From contig NZ_CP010817.1 in assembly GCF_000833025.1 (NCBI RefSeq), positions 1,860,001 to 1,924,000 of the forward strand: DNA of 64,000 bases, read 5' to 3'. The notes beneath the pieces are model-generated. The model ran no database searches and had not been told where the DNA came from. It was given only the letters and a program-made list of their open reading frames with translations. The stretch is from Myroides profundi (lineage in GTDB: Bacteria > Bacteroidota > Bacteroidia > Flavobacteriales > Flavobacteriaceae). Positions 24,899 to 34,215 of the stretch are shown in pieces. Position 1 is the first letter of the stretch. Every line of letters starts with the position of its first letter. The translations under genes were made by a program, and so were the position numbers.

Positions 24899-26692
24899 AT
24901 GAAACGACTTTTTTTATCTATAGCCTTTATTTCAAGTGTCTTAATGGCTAATGCTCAATCAAAAAATTATAAGATACACTCTCATAATGATTATCATCAA
25001 TCTACTCCTTTCTGGACGGCTTATTCTAATGGAGCAGAGTCCATAGAGATTGATTTAGTCATAGAACAAGGCAAGTTATATGTAGCACACGAAGTAAGTT
25101 CTGTACAAGTGAATAGAACGATAGAAAGCTTGTATTTGGAATCATTAGAAAAAGCTATTCAATTAGGTATTGGTAAGGCAAAGGGACTTAGTTTTTTAAT
25201 TGATTTAAAATCAAATGCAAATCAGTCTATGGAGCTATTATTACCAGTACTGAAGAAGTATGAAAGATTAATTAAAGAACAAGAAATTACTTTTGTTATT
25301 TCTGGGAATAAGCCAGATACAAAAGTTTTTGAACAATATCCTTACTATGTAAAATTAGATCACCAGAGTTTAACTCCTTTAAAAAATGCAATGCTATGGG
25401 AACGAGTAGCCATGGTAAGTCTTAATTTTAAAGATTACTCTGTTTGGAATGGTAAGGGGCGCATGGTAGAAGAAGAAAGACAAAAACTTCAAGAAGTAAT
25501 AGACTTAGTTCACAAGCAAGGTAAACAAGTTCGCTTTTGGGGAACTCCAGATGGAAAAACTGCATTTAAGGCGTTTTATGATATGGGCATTGATGTTATC
25601 AATACTGATAATCCTTACTTAGCACAGACATACTTAAAAAACTTAGATCGTGCTGTATATCATAATACAACAGTATCTGAGGTCTATAAGCCAACATTTG
25701 CAAATGATGATAAGGATGTACCTATTAAGAATGTTATTCTCTTAATAGGGGATGGAAATGGGTTGACACAGATATCTTCTGCTGCTTTAGCAAATGGAGG
25801 TGACTTAAGTTTACTTCAGTTGAAGAGTGTAGGCTTTATCAAAACGCAAGCAGGGGATGATTTTACAACAGACTCTGCAGCAGCAGGAACTGCTTTAGCA
25901 ACAGGTCAGAAAACCTATAATCGTTCTATTGGGATGGGTATGGACAGAATGCCTTTAAAGAATATGACGGAGTACTTAGCGCCGTTTAATTATAAAACGG
26001 GAGTAATTACCACGGATGAATTAACAGGAGCTACGCCTTCTGCTTTTTACGCACATCAAAAAGATAGAGATGATAGTTCATTAATAGCTCAAGATTTATT
26101 AAAAAGCCAACTTTCTCTCTTTGTAGGTGGAGGAAGGAAGTCCTTTAAGAATGTGAATTTAAAGCAAGAGTTTACTTTACTAGAGCAAGTAGAACAGCTT
26201 AGTACTAGTAAGGATGCTCGTGTTGGTTATTTCTTAGGAGAAGGAGGATTAAAAGGTGTAATAGAAGGAAGAATAGACGTTTTAGCACAGTCTACTAAAC
26301 ACAGTTTAGACTTTTTGTCAAAAGGAGATCAACCTTTCTTTTTAATGGTAGAAGGAGCTAAAATAGATTCTTATGGTCATTTTAATAATACAGGAGGCAT
26401 TGTAACAGAGGGAATTGACTTCGATAAAGCGATAACAGAAGCTTTAAAGTTTGCAGATAAAGACGGGCAAACCTTAGTTATTATAACAGCAGATCACGAG
26501 ACAGGCGGTTTTGCAATTCCACAAGGAGATGTAAAACAAGGCATTATTGAAGGGGATTTCATCTCTCATGATCATACAGGAACTATGGTGCCTATTTTTG
26601 CTTATGGACCTAAATCGGGTGAGTTTAGAGGAGCTTATGAGAATAATGAAGTATACCATAAGATTATAAAACTCTTAAATCTTGATAACTAA
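24899..26692 (+). CDS. Secreted fusion: glycerophosphodiesterase/PI-PLC-like domain plus alkaline phosphatase
   Basis: A 597-residue protein with a signal peptide ending ANAQ (19-20). The N-terminal part (about 25-250) has the GDPD-type active-site layout: H29 in SHND, E50 and D52 in ESIEIDL, H64 in VAHE. The C-terminal part (about 277-597) is a complete alkaline phosphatase: D285 in IGDGNG, nucleophile S326 in TTDSAAAGTA, MVEGAKID, SYGHFN, TADHETGG and HDHTGTMVP. The fusion could release an alcohol-linked phosphomonoester and then dephosphorylate it in one protein. It overlaps the next gene by one base (TAATG). Confidence 0.88.
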   Translation: MKRLFLSIAFISSVLMANAQSKNYKIHSHNDYHQSTPFWTAYSNGAESIEIDLVIEQGKLYVAHEVSSVQVNRTIESLYLESLEKAIQLGIGKAKGLSFLIDLKSNANQSMELLLPVLKKYERLIKEQEITFVISGNKPDTKVFEQYPYYVKLDHQSLTPLKNAMLWERVAMVSLNFKDYSVWNGKGRMVEEERQKLQEVIDLVHKQGKQVRFWGTPDGKTAFKAFYDMGIDVINTDNPYLAQTYLKNLDRAVYHNTTVSEVYKPTFANDDKDVPIKNVILLIGDGNGLTQISSAALANGGDLSLLQLKSVGFIKTQAGDDFTTDSAAAGTALATGQKTYNRSIGMGMDRMPLKNMTEYLAPFNYKTGVITTDELTGATPSAFYAHQKDRDDSSLIAQDLLKSQLSLFVGGGRKSFKNVNLKQEFTLLEQVEQLSTSKDARVGYFLGEGGLKGVIEGRIDVLAQSTKHSLDFLSKGDQPFFLMVEGAKIDSYGHFNNTGGIVTEGIDFDKAITEALKFADKDGQTLVIITADHETGGFAIPQGDVKQGIIEGDFISHDHTGTMVPIFAYGPKSGEFRGAYENNEVYHKIIKLLNLDN

Positions 26693-28191
26693 TGAAGCGC
26701 TTATTAGTAGGTATAAGTCTTATTATAACGAGTGGAGCTTGGGCACAACAGACACAAGTAAAAGGTAGAGTATTTGAAGATACCAATCAAAATAAGCAAT
26801 ACGATAAAGGAGAACCTCTGTTAAAAGATGTTTTGATCAGTAATGGTAAGGATTTAGTTGTGACTAATGCTAAAGGTGAATATAAGATCAACAGTTTAGG
26901 GCAAGGTCAAATCTTTTTAATCAAGCCTTCAGGATATCAGTCTCCTTTGTCAAAGTCTAATAAAGTTGAGTTTTATATTCCTTTTGGAGAAGAACATAAG
27001 AGTTATGATTTTCCTGTGTATAAGCAAGAGGAAGGTAAACCTCTAAAAGCTGTTTTATTGGGAGATTTGCAGTCGGATGTAATGGATGATATTCATCACG
27101 TAGAAAAACTCGTGGTAAGCGAATTAGCTACCACACCTCCAGATTTAATCTTTCCTCTTGGAGATTTAGCTTTTGATCGATTAGAGGTGTTTGAACCTTT
27201 ATCACAGGCATTAGGCGTAATCGGTAGCCCTATATATTATGTGGTTGGAAATCATGATTTAAACTTTGGGTCAGGTCTAACACTTAATGATAGAGATAGT
27301 AGTTATAAGAAAGCTTTTGGCCCTTCTTATTATGCATTAGAATATGGAGAGGAGCTTATTTTAGTACTTAATAATATACTCCCTGTAAATGACAAAGAAT
27401 ATATAGGAACAATAGATGAGGTACAAAAAACTTTTATACAAAATGTACTGGCGCGATATACTCTAAAGTATGATAAAGTAAAAGTGATGATGCATATTCC
27501 TATTGAGTTTATGGAAGATAAGCAGGAGTTTCTAGACTTGTTTAAGGACTATAAAGAAGTCTTTGTGGCTGTAGGACATACGCATACACAGTATCATCAG
27601 TACTTTGAAAGAGAGAATAAGAAACCTGTACATCAATTAGTAGCTGGAGCTGTTTGTGGTGCGTGGTGGCAAGGGCCTCATGATATAGAAGGTATTCCTT
27701 TTGCTATGATGTATGATGGTACTTGGAAGGGATACTGGACACTAGAAACAAAAAAAGGAGATTATAATTTATCCTATAAAGTATCTGGTAGAGCTGAGGA
27801 TAAACAGATTCAGATTTGGACTCCAGAAGTACAAGAGTGGGATAAGAGTTTAGAACACTTAAACGATGGATATGTCTATGCGAATGTATTTGCGGCTGAT
27901 CTAAATACAAATGTTGAAATAAGCTTCGATGGTGTAAGTTGGCAAAAGATGGAGTACTATGAAGGCGTAGACCCTCATTATACCCGTCTAATAGAACTAC
28001 AGAATCAAGGGCGATATAAAAATATGAAAAGTTCTCCTTTAGTAGATGCTAAAAGGAAGAGTAAACATTTATGGCGTATGCCAATACCAAAGGGGTTAAA
28101 AGAAGGCCCTCAGTTAATTAAAGTAAAAGCTATTGATCCTAGATACGGTCTTAATCATGTGGAGAATCGTGTCTTGTGGACCCCAAAATAG
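26692..28191 (+). CDS. Calcineurin-like metallophosphoesterase with N- and C-terminal accessory domains
   Basis: A 499-residue secreted protein (signal peptide ending WAQQ, about residue 19). Layout: an SdrD/MetallophosN-like beta domain containing DTNQNKQYDKGEPLLKDV (about 25-110), a calcineurin-like catalytic domain and a C-terminal beta domain. Metal-site motifs are GDLQ (D125; glutamine where many families have histidine), GDLAFD, GNHD (187-189), MHIPIEF and VGHTHTQYH. Substrates of this subfamily are phosphodiesters or phosphomonoesters; here unknown. Start and stop overlap with the fusion gene indicates coupled translation. Confidence 0.85.
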   Translation: MKRLLVGISLIITSGAWAQQTQVKGRVFEDTNQNKQYDKGEPLLKDVLISNGKDLVVTNAKGEYKINSLGQGQIFLIKPSGYQSPLSKSNKVEFYIPFGEEHKSYDFPVYKQEEGKPLKAVLLGDLQSDVMDDIHHVEKLVVSELATTPPDLIFPLGDLAFDRLEVFEPLSQALGVIGSPIYYVVGNHDLNFGSGLTLNDRDSSYKKAFGPSYYALEYGEELILVLNNILPVNDKEYIGTIDEVQKTFIQNVLARYTLKYDKVKVMMHIPIEFMEDKQEFLDLFKDYKEVFVAVGHTHTQYHQYFERENKKPVHQLVAGAVCGAWWQGPHDIEGIPFAMMYDGTWKGYWTLETKKGDYNLSYKVSGRAEDKQIQIWTPEVQEWDKSLEHLNDGYVYANVFAADLNTNVEISFDGVSWQKMEYYEGVDPHYTRLIELQNQGRYKNMKSSPLVDAKRKSKHLWRMPIPKGLKEGPQLIKVKAIDPRYGLNHVENRVLWTPK

Positions 28192-28246
28192 TTTTGTTGT
28201 AAGAAGTTGTTGTTTCAACTTTTTAGATTAGTAGTGTTTGTATTGG

Positions 28247-28278
28247 AAGGTGGCCTGGCGAGGTCACCTTTCTTTTTT
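28247..28278 (+). terminator. Terminator at the end of the SusCD/phosphatase operon
   Basis: AAGGTGGCC pairs with GGTCACCTT through one G-U wobble, followed by a T-rich run. Confidence 0.8.
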
Positions 28279-28389
28279 GATTCCCATTTAAAAGCACAAA
28301 GTAGGTTATTTTAAAAAAGATTGATTTTTTAACTTTTATAAAATAATAAAAATGAGAATTAGCTGTTATAATATACATACTAGTAAAAG

Positions 28390-28420
28390 TTGCGTAGGTA
28401 TATGCTTAACTTTATCTTTG
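28390..28420 (+). promoter_or_regulatory. Bacteroidota-type promoter for the S41 peptidase gene
   Basis: A -33 TTG at 28390-28392, a 20-bp spacer and the -7 box TATCTTTG at 28413-28420. The implied leader is about 90 nt. Confidence 0.65.
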
Positions 28421-28519
28421 TATGCTTAGGAAATAAAGAGATTTGCATAAATTGCTTTTGGAATAATGTTTTAAAATGCTATAAATTCTTTATTTTAGAT
28501 AATTTAATTGAGAACAGGA

Positions 28520-30007
28520 ATGATAAAAAAAGGTTTATTATTAATTGCCTTATTATTGAGTAGTTCTTTTGTATTAGGACAGAAGAAATATTCGGAGTTG
28601 ACGAAAGAAGATTATTTAAATGATTTTGATATACTTATTAATATTATAAAAAAGCAACACCCTAATCCATTTCGAACTATTAGTGAAAAGGACTTGGATG
28701 CAAAAGTTGCTGAAATAAGAAAAAAACTAGAAGAGAATCCTTCTTATGCTAATTTCTTATTATCTAATCCGATTCCTTTAATTCATGATGCTCACTCTTC
28801 ATTGAGTACAGATAGTACCGTTTTTGAGGATTTTACAAAGGAAACTTCTTTTTTTCCAATTAATACAATTGTCTATGATGGAAAGGTGTTTGTGAATCAA
28901 CACAACCCTACTATACCTGTAGGAAGTATTATTACCAAAGTAAATGATGTAAAATCAGGAGATTACTTAAAGCGTATTAATGTAACCACGGATGGAAGTA
29001 TAGAAGCTGATGATGCAAAGGACTTTTCGTTCTATGTGTCTTTAATGAGTCCTGAGCAAGAGTATAAAATCACTTATCTTGATAGTCTAAATGCTGTAGA
29101 GAGTAAAGAAGCTACACTGAAGGCAGTTAACTATGCACGAAATTATTACAATGTACAGAAAGCTATATTGCCAGTAGACATCATTAGTTATTCTTATGGA
29201 ATCTATGGGCAGAAGGTCAATGACGATACATACTGCTTAACAATTAAGACTTTTGCTTTTTCAGAAGAGTTCGCTTACCAGAAGTTAAGTTCTTTCTTTG
29301 AGAAGATTAATGAAGAAGGAGTGAAGAATTTAATTATTGATATCAGAGGTAATGGAGGAGGATATCTTAGTAATATTCCTTTGTTTTACTCTTTTATATC
29401 ACAAGAAAAAGTGTTTAAGAACAATTACAGATATGCAACTAAGGTAATAGATATCAATGTACGTGAGAATCTTATAGATGCTAGTGGTAGACAGTATTCT
29501 GATATGGATATTAAGAATATGAATAACTTTATGTTCCAGCGATATGACAAGAGCGAGGTAGAAGGAGATGAGTACTACTATGGTAATAATCGATTAGATG
29601 AGTCTTATGTAGAGAACTATCCTCGTGATCGTTATTTCTTTGAAGGGAATACGATGTTATTAATAGATAATAACACAGTGTCTGCAGCAGCGTATTTTGC
29701 TTCTTTGTTTAAAGAGAATAAAAGAGGAATTATCATAGGACAAGAGACACGTACATGTAGTAACTTCACTACTGCATCTTGGTTTATTAATTATAAACTG
29801 CCTAATACGCAGACGGTGGTAGATTTGCCTCGATCAGAAGTGTTCTTTAATAATTCTATCAGTACAGAGAAGGGGTGTAGAGGAGTACTACCAGACTATA
29901 CTGTAGATGAAAAAGGTTTTTATAGAAGTATCTTAAACGAAGAAGACCCTGAACTTACATTTGCTTTAGATTTACTAAAGAGACAAGCTCAGAATGAAGA
30001 ACAGTAA
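28520..30007 (+). CDS. S41-family (C-terminal-processing-like) secreted peptidase
   Basis: About 495 residues from ATG 28520, preferred over an in-frame TTG at 28508 because it gives a standard signal peptide (MIKKGLLLIALLL, cleavage near LGQ). The S41 core has LIIDIRGNGGG (about 270-281) and NTVSAAAYFASLF, where the serine (about 387) occupies the nucleophile position, and GIIIGQETRTCS. No PDZ signature was clearly recognised. Such proteins are periplasmic or surface peptidases, sometimes lipoprotein-anchored; the substrate is unknown. It is monocistronic with its own promoter and terminator. Confidence 0.85.
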   Translation: MIKKGLLLIALLLSSSFVLGQKKYSELTKEDYLNDFDILINIIKKQHPNPFRTISEKDLDAKVAEIRKKLEENPSYANFLLSNPIPLIHDAHSSLSTDSTVFEDFTKETSFFPINTIVYDGKVFVNQHNPTIPVGSIITKVNDVKSGDYLKRINVTTDGSIEADDAKDFSFYVSLMSPEQEYKITYLDSLNAVESKEATLKAVNYARNYYNVQKAILPVDIISYSYGIYGQKVNDDTYCLTIKTFAFSEEFAYQKLSSFFEKINEEGVKNLIIDIRGNGGGYLSNIPLFYSFISQEKVFKNNYRYATKVIDINVRENLIDASGRQYSDMDIKNMNNFMFQRYDKSEVEGDEYYYGNNRLDESYVENYPRDRYFFEGNTMLLIDNNTVSAAAYFASLFKENKRGIIIGQETRTCSNFTTASWFINYKLPNTQTVVDLPRSEVFFNNSISTEKGCRGVLPDYTVDEKGFYRSILNEEDPELTFALDLLKRQAQNEEQ

Positions 30008-30045
30008 TTAAGAATACTCTAAATAAATATAGATATAAGATGTAG

Positions 30046-30075
30046 AAGGATGACTCAAGCAGTCATCCTTTTTAT
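30046..30075 (+). terminator. Rho-independent terminator after the S41 peptidase
   Basis: AAGGATGACT pairs perfectly with AGTCATCCTT across a 5-nt loop, followed by TTTT. Confidence 0.85.
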
Positions 30076-30122
30076 TATATGTTTTTTGTAAGTTTGATTA
30101 TTAATAATATAAATAGAGAACC

Positions 30123-30833
30123 ATGTTAGATCTAGTGATCGGAATGTCTATTACACAACTAATCCTTTTTAGTATAGTATTGAATATACTGTTCTATGGT
30201 GTATCTATTGGATTGTATTTGACTTTAAACAGATGTAAGAAGGGAGAGTATATCCAAGAAATAAAACAAGAGATTACTAGAAGGGATCTAATATTATCAT
30301 TTGTTGTTTTACTGTGTAATGCAGGCGTTTTTGTATTAGGAGTAGGGTTGTATAATTATGGGTATATTCATGTTCTAGAAGGTAGCTCTATCACTGTTAT
30401 AGCTCTACAAACATTAGGACTAGTGATCGGTATGGACTTTCTGATGTATGTATTTCACAGATTAGCTCATATCCCGATTTTTTATCCATTAGCGCATCTA
30501 AGACACCATGAGCACAACAGTGTTAATGCGATAAGTTTATTTGTATTACATCCACTAGAGGCTATTGGTTTTGGTCTATTGTTTATCTTGTTGTTGTGTA
30601 TATATCCCTTTGACACTTTTTCGATAGGATTTTATTTACTTATTAATCTTATTTGGGGAACTATAGGTCATATAGATAAGGATGTGTTTAAGAATACTTA
30701 CTTTGAATGTTGGACACGAGATATACTGTGCCTTACCTTGTTTCACAATATTCATCATCAAGATCCGAACTGTAATTATGGTTTTTACACATTATTATGG
30801 GATAAACTTTTTAAAACGTATCGAAAAGTATAG
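30123..30833 (+). CDS. Sterol desaturase/fatty acid hydroxylase-family membrane protein
   Basis: A 236-residue integral membrane protein with about five hydrophobic helices and the histidine boxes of the di-iron hydroxylase superfamily: HRLAH (112-116), HLRHHEH (125-131) and HNIHH (208-212). Homologues hydroxylate or desaturate lipids. In Bacteroidota they are often linked to carotenoid or lipid modification; the substrate here is unknown. No lipid pathway gene is adjacent. Confidence 0.85.
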   Translation: MLDLVIGMSITQLILFSIVLNILFYGVSIGLYLTLNRCKKGEYIQEIKQEITRRDLILSFVVLLCNAGVFVLGVGLYNYGYIHVLEGSSITVIALQTLGLVIGMDFLMYVFHRLAHIPIFYPLAHLRHHEHNSVNAISLFVLHPLEAIGFGLLFILLLCIYPFDTFSIGFYLLINLIWGTIGHIDKDVFKNTYFECWTRDILCLTLFHNIHHQDPNCNYGFYTLLWDKLFKTYRKV

Positions 30834-31024
30834 TAAATGCCTTGTAAATATTTGAATATTAGCAGGGTACTAATTTTTTTACTATCATTATAATGATGTG
30901 ATTTACTTGTTTCCATTTGTAAGGTGTTGATATATAATGGTGTCTATATCTATACAGTGGTTTATAACTATCTATTTAATTGTTTTTGGAAACGTAATTT
31001 TATTTTTTTGTCATTTGAAATTTG

Positions 31025-31032
31025 TAAATTTG
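31025..31032 (+). promoter_or_regulatory. -7 box TAAATTTG for the secreted unknown protein
   Basis: Exact TAnnTTTG match. A TTG at 31008-31010 is somewhat close for a -33 element. The position supports the start at 31096, not an upstream in-frame ATG. Confidence 0.4.
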
Positions 31033-31095
31033 ATATTCATGGTTTTAGACAAGGAGTTTAGGATTATGTATACTATGTTATTTAAAAAGAAAAAT

Positions 31096-32229
31096 ATGAA
31101 AAAGGGTATTGTAATATTGGCACTAAGTATAGGAGGAGTACTATATGCGCAAGATCATACTACAGTGACAGATTCTATACATAGAGATACTCTTAAGTTG
31201 AAGGATATTAGTTATCTAGTAGAGACTTCTACTGTTAATGATAGTTTGAAAGTTGTAGAGAAGGCAGCGTCATATCCTAATACACTAACTATGCTAACGG
31301 ATCGATTAAAGTTTATTTCACTTTATGATCAGCAAGCTAAGGCATATATAGAGGTAGAGAACAAACAAGATACAATACAGGTAAACGCTATATATCAAGA
31401 AGGGGAGATATATAACGGATTATTAGTAGAAGAAAATGTATCTAATGATCTTGATATTGTCTATTATAAAGATGCTATTCCGAGATATCGTTATACTACA
31501 GATCATGATTATCATTACTACACGTTATTATCTAGTGAGTTAGATAAGAACGATTCCATACGTGGACAGTTCTATGATTTACATGAAGGGAGTCTATTAC
31601 CTTTAAAGCAATACTATGTAGATGGACAATGGGTAACAACATGGCAGAAAGGCTTAGAACAGCAAGAAGTAGTGATAAATGGCTTATCTACACCTGTTAC
31701 CTTATTTTCTTCATTAGACAATAAAAAAGAGCGCATGTTATGGAAAATAAAGGATGAACACGAGGTCTTACATTATGTTTTTTTACAGAGAGTAGGTAAT
31801 GTTCTCTTAGTATATGAACAGACTTGTCCTACAGTAGAAGGAGAAGAAATATATTTAAATATTGCCTCTATCATTAATGTTGGCTTTGATAAGAAAAGAG
31901 TTACCGCAAGGACTAATGATAAGGAATCTATCTCTGATGTTTACTTTGAAAACTTTGGTAAACGCGATTGGAAAAAGCCTAATCAGTATGTTTTTGATTA
32001 TTATAGAAGATCTGATAAGAAGCTTGTACGTGCTCGTGCTGTACTAGATCCAACTGTGATGAGTAATAAGGTGTTCTCAGACTTTATAATCGCTTTAGTG
32101 AATAATCCAGAGTTGTTTAGAAGAGACGTTCATTTAAAAGATTTTTCTTTTGAAGATGTATTGAGTAAACAAATTCTACGATTAAATTCTACGATTAAGC
32201 CAACTCACATTTTAGACGAACAGAAATAA
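31096..32229 (+). CDS. Secreted protein of unknown function
   Basis: A 377-residue protein from the ATG at 31096, which gives a signal peptide (MKKGIVILALSIGG, cleavage near LYAQ). In-frame codons upstream to 30937 are unlikely to be translated because a promoter box lies within them. The mature protein is rich in charged and aromatic residues and shows no membrane helix or recognised domain. The context (monocistronic, own terminator) gives no functional clue. Confidence 0.7.
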   Translation: MKKGIVILALSIGGVLYAQDHTTVTDSIHRDTLKLKDISYLVETSTVNDSLKVVEKAASYPNTLTMLTDRLKFISLYDQQAKAYIEVENKQDTIQVNAIYQEGEIYNGLLVEENVSNDLDIVYYKDAIPRYRYTTDHDYHYYTLLSSELDKNDSIRGQFYDLHEGSLLPLKQYYVDGQWVTTWQKGLEQQEVVINGLSTPVTLFSSLDNKKERMLWKIKDEHEVLHYVFLQRVGNVLLVYEQTCPTVEGEEIYLNIASIINVGFDKKRVTARTNDKESISDVYFENFGKRDWKKPNQYVFDYYRRSDKKLVRARAVLDPTVMSNKVFSDFIIALVNNPELFRRDVHLKDFSFEDVLSKQILRLNSTIKPTHILDEQK

Positions 32230-32237
32230 AATAAAAG

Positions 32238-32262
32238 AAGCCAACTAAATGTTGGCTTTTTT
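32238..32262 (+). terminator. Rho-independent terminator
   Basis: AAGCCAAC pairs with GTTGGCTT across TAAAT, followed by a T-run. Confidence 0.85.
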
Positions 32263-32335
32263 ACATTTAAGGGATTAGAAATTAAGCTAGTATCTACAGA
32301 AGTAAAAACTATTCTAATTTAACAGATTTATCTTT

Positions 32336-32363
32336 TTGTAGTACTCGTCATTTTGTACCTTTA
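32336..32363 (+). promoter_or_regulatory. Probable promoter of the aminopeptidase P gene
   Basis: TTG at 32336-32338, a 17-bp spacer and TACCTTTA at 32356-32363, one base off the TAnnTTTG consensus. Confidence 0.5.
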
Positions 32364-32385
32364 GCTTGAAAAATTTATTATCATA

Positions 32386-34164
32386 ATGACATATTTAGAA
32401 AAATTATCGAAGATACGTTCACTGATGAAGGAGAGAGGAATTGATGGATACATTATCCCTTCTTCAGATCCACATATCAGTGAATATTTACCAGATTATT
32501 ATAAGTGTATAGTTTGGACATCTGGTTTTAGTGGTTCAGCAGGAACATTAGTGATTACACAAGATTTTGCTGGATTATGGACTGACTCTCGTTATTTTGT
32601 ACAAGGACCAGCACAGTTAAAAGGTTCTGGTTTTGAGTTAGTAAAATTAAAAGTTCAACATGCACCAGAGTATGTGTCATGGTTAGGAGATAAATTACAA
32701 GCAGGAAATACAGTTGCCTTTGATGGTAACTTAGCTTCATTAGCAGTAGCGAATGCTGTAAATACTATATTAGGTCCTTTAAACATTAAGGTAGATGGTC
32801 ATGTAGACTTATTAGATGTAATATGGAATGATAGACCAGCTTTACCTACAGAGCCAGCTTATACATTACCTATTTCTATTACAGGGCAATCTACTCCAGA
32901 TAAGATAGCAGCTGTACGCAAAGTTTTAAAACAAAAAAGAGCGACATGTCACCTAATTTCATCTTTAGATGATTTAGCTTGGGTATTGAATATTAGAGGT
33001 ACAGATGTAAAATGTAATCCTGTTACACTAGGGTTTGTATTTATTAGTCAAGATAAATCAATCTTATTCATTGATTCTAAGAAATTAGATAAAGGTACAG
33101 CTGAGGAATTACAAGGGTATGGTATCTTAATCAAACCTTATGAGGAAGTAAGAAATTACCTAAAATCACTAGGAACAAGCGAAACTATCTTGTTAGATCC
33201 TAAGCGTACTTGTTTTGCTACTTATGATTCTGTTCCTGAGGGAGTAACTATCTTAGAGGATATGAACCCGTCTACTATGCTAAAAGCAGTGAAGAATGAA
33301 GTGGAGTTAAACCATGAGAGACATGCCATGATTAATGATGGTGTAGCACTGACGAAGTTCTTTAAATGGATAGAAGAAAATGTAGCTTCAGGCGAATTAT
33401 CTGAGATGAGTATTGCAGATCATTTAAGAGGATTACGTGCAGAACAGCCAGGTTTTAAAGATATTAGTTTTGATACTATTGCTGGATATAAAGATCACGG
33501 AGCTTTACCACACTATAAGGCAGAACTGGATAGCAACTATAAATTAGAGGCTAAAGGATTGCTTTTAGTAGATTCTGGTGGACAATACGAGACAGGAACT
33601 ACAGATATTACACGTGTAGTATCTTTAGGACAGTTGACTCAAGAAGAAAAAGAAGATTACACTATTGTTTTAAAAGGAACGATAGAAGGATCTATGGCTA
33701 TCTTCACTAAAGGTACTAGAGGATATCAAATCGATGCTATAACACGTCGTCCTATCTGGGCTACTATGCGTAACTATGGACATGGTACAGGTCATGGAGT
33801 AGGATTCTTCTTGAACGTACACGAGGGGCCTCATACTTTTAATGGTGCTGCAGTAGATATTGCGATAGAGCCAGGAATGATCAGTTCTATAGAACCAGGA
33901 TTATACAGAGAAGGTAAGCACGGTATTCGTATCGAAAACTTAGTAGTATCTAAGGATTTAGCTTCTAATCAATTCGGTGATTTTATGGATTTCGAAACAA
34001 TCACCATCTGTTATATCGCAACAGATTTAGTAGAGAAGTCACTATTAGATCAAGTACATATTGATTGGTTAAATAACTATAATCAATGGGTGTATGAATC
34101 TTTAGAATCAAAATTATCAGCTGAAGAAGCTGCTTGGTTAAAAGAAAAGACAAAAGCAATTTAA
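32386..34164 (+). CDS. Xaa-Pro aminopeptidase (aminopeptidase P, M24B)
   Basis: A 592-residue three-domain enzyme, the usual length in Bacteroidota: two creatinase N-like domains (about 1-310) and a C-terminal pita-bread metallopeptidase. Metal ligands are visible in LLVDSGGQYETGTTDITR (two aspartates), HGTGHGVGFF with its histidine, SSIEPGLY (Glu) and GIRIENL (Glu). It removes an N-terminal residue preceding proline, in the cytoplasm. It is monocistronic and convergent with the next gene across a shared terminator. Confidence 0.92.
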   Translation: MTYLEKLSKIRSLMKERGIDGYIIPSSDPHISEYLPDYYKCIVWTSGFSGSAGTLVITQDFAGLWTDSRYFVQGPAQLKGSGFELVKLKVQHAPEYVSWLGDKLQAGNTVAFDGNLASLAVANAVNTILGPLNIKVDGHVDLLDVIWNDRPALPTEPAYTLPISITGQSTPDKIAAVRKVLKQKRATCHLISSLDDLAWVLNIRGTDVKCNPVTLGFVFISQDKSILFIDSKKLDKGTAEELQGYGILIKPYEEVRNYLKSLGTSETILLDPKRTCFATYDSVPEGVTILEDMNPSTMLKAVKNEVELNHERHAMINDGVALTKFFKWIEENVASGELSEMSIADHLRGLRAEQPGFKDISFDTIAGYKDHGALPHYKAELDSNYKLEAKGLLLVDSGGQYETGTTDITRVVSLGQLTQEEKEDYTIVLKGTIEGSMAIFTKGTRGYQIDAITRRPIWATMRNYGHGTGHGVGFFLNVHEGPHTFNGAAVDIAIEPGMISSIEPGLYREGKHGIRIENLVVSKDLASNQFGDFMDFETITICYIATDLVEKSLLDQVHIDWLNNYNQWVYESLESKLSAEEAAWLKEKTKAI

Positions 34165-34174
34165 GTTGCACATA

Positions 34175-34208
34175 AAAAAAGGTTGATTCATTTGAATCAA
34201 CCTTTTTT
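34175..34208. terminator. Bidirectional terminator
   Basis: A 16-bp perfect stem (34175-34190 with 34193-34208) with A-run and T-run ends, between convergent genes. Confidence 0.9.
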
Positions 34209-34215
34209 ACTTTTA

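Noticed and set aside
30937..31095. N-terminal extension of the secreted protein at 31096
   Set aside because: A consensus -7 box lies inside it and the internal ATG gives a proper signal peptide.
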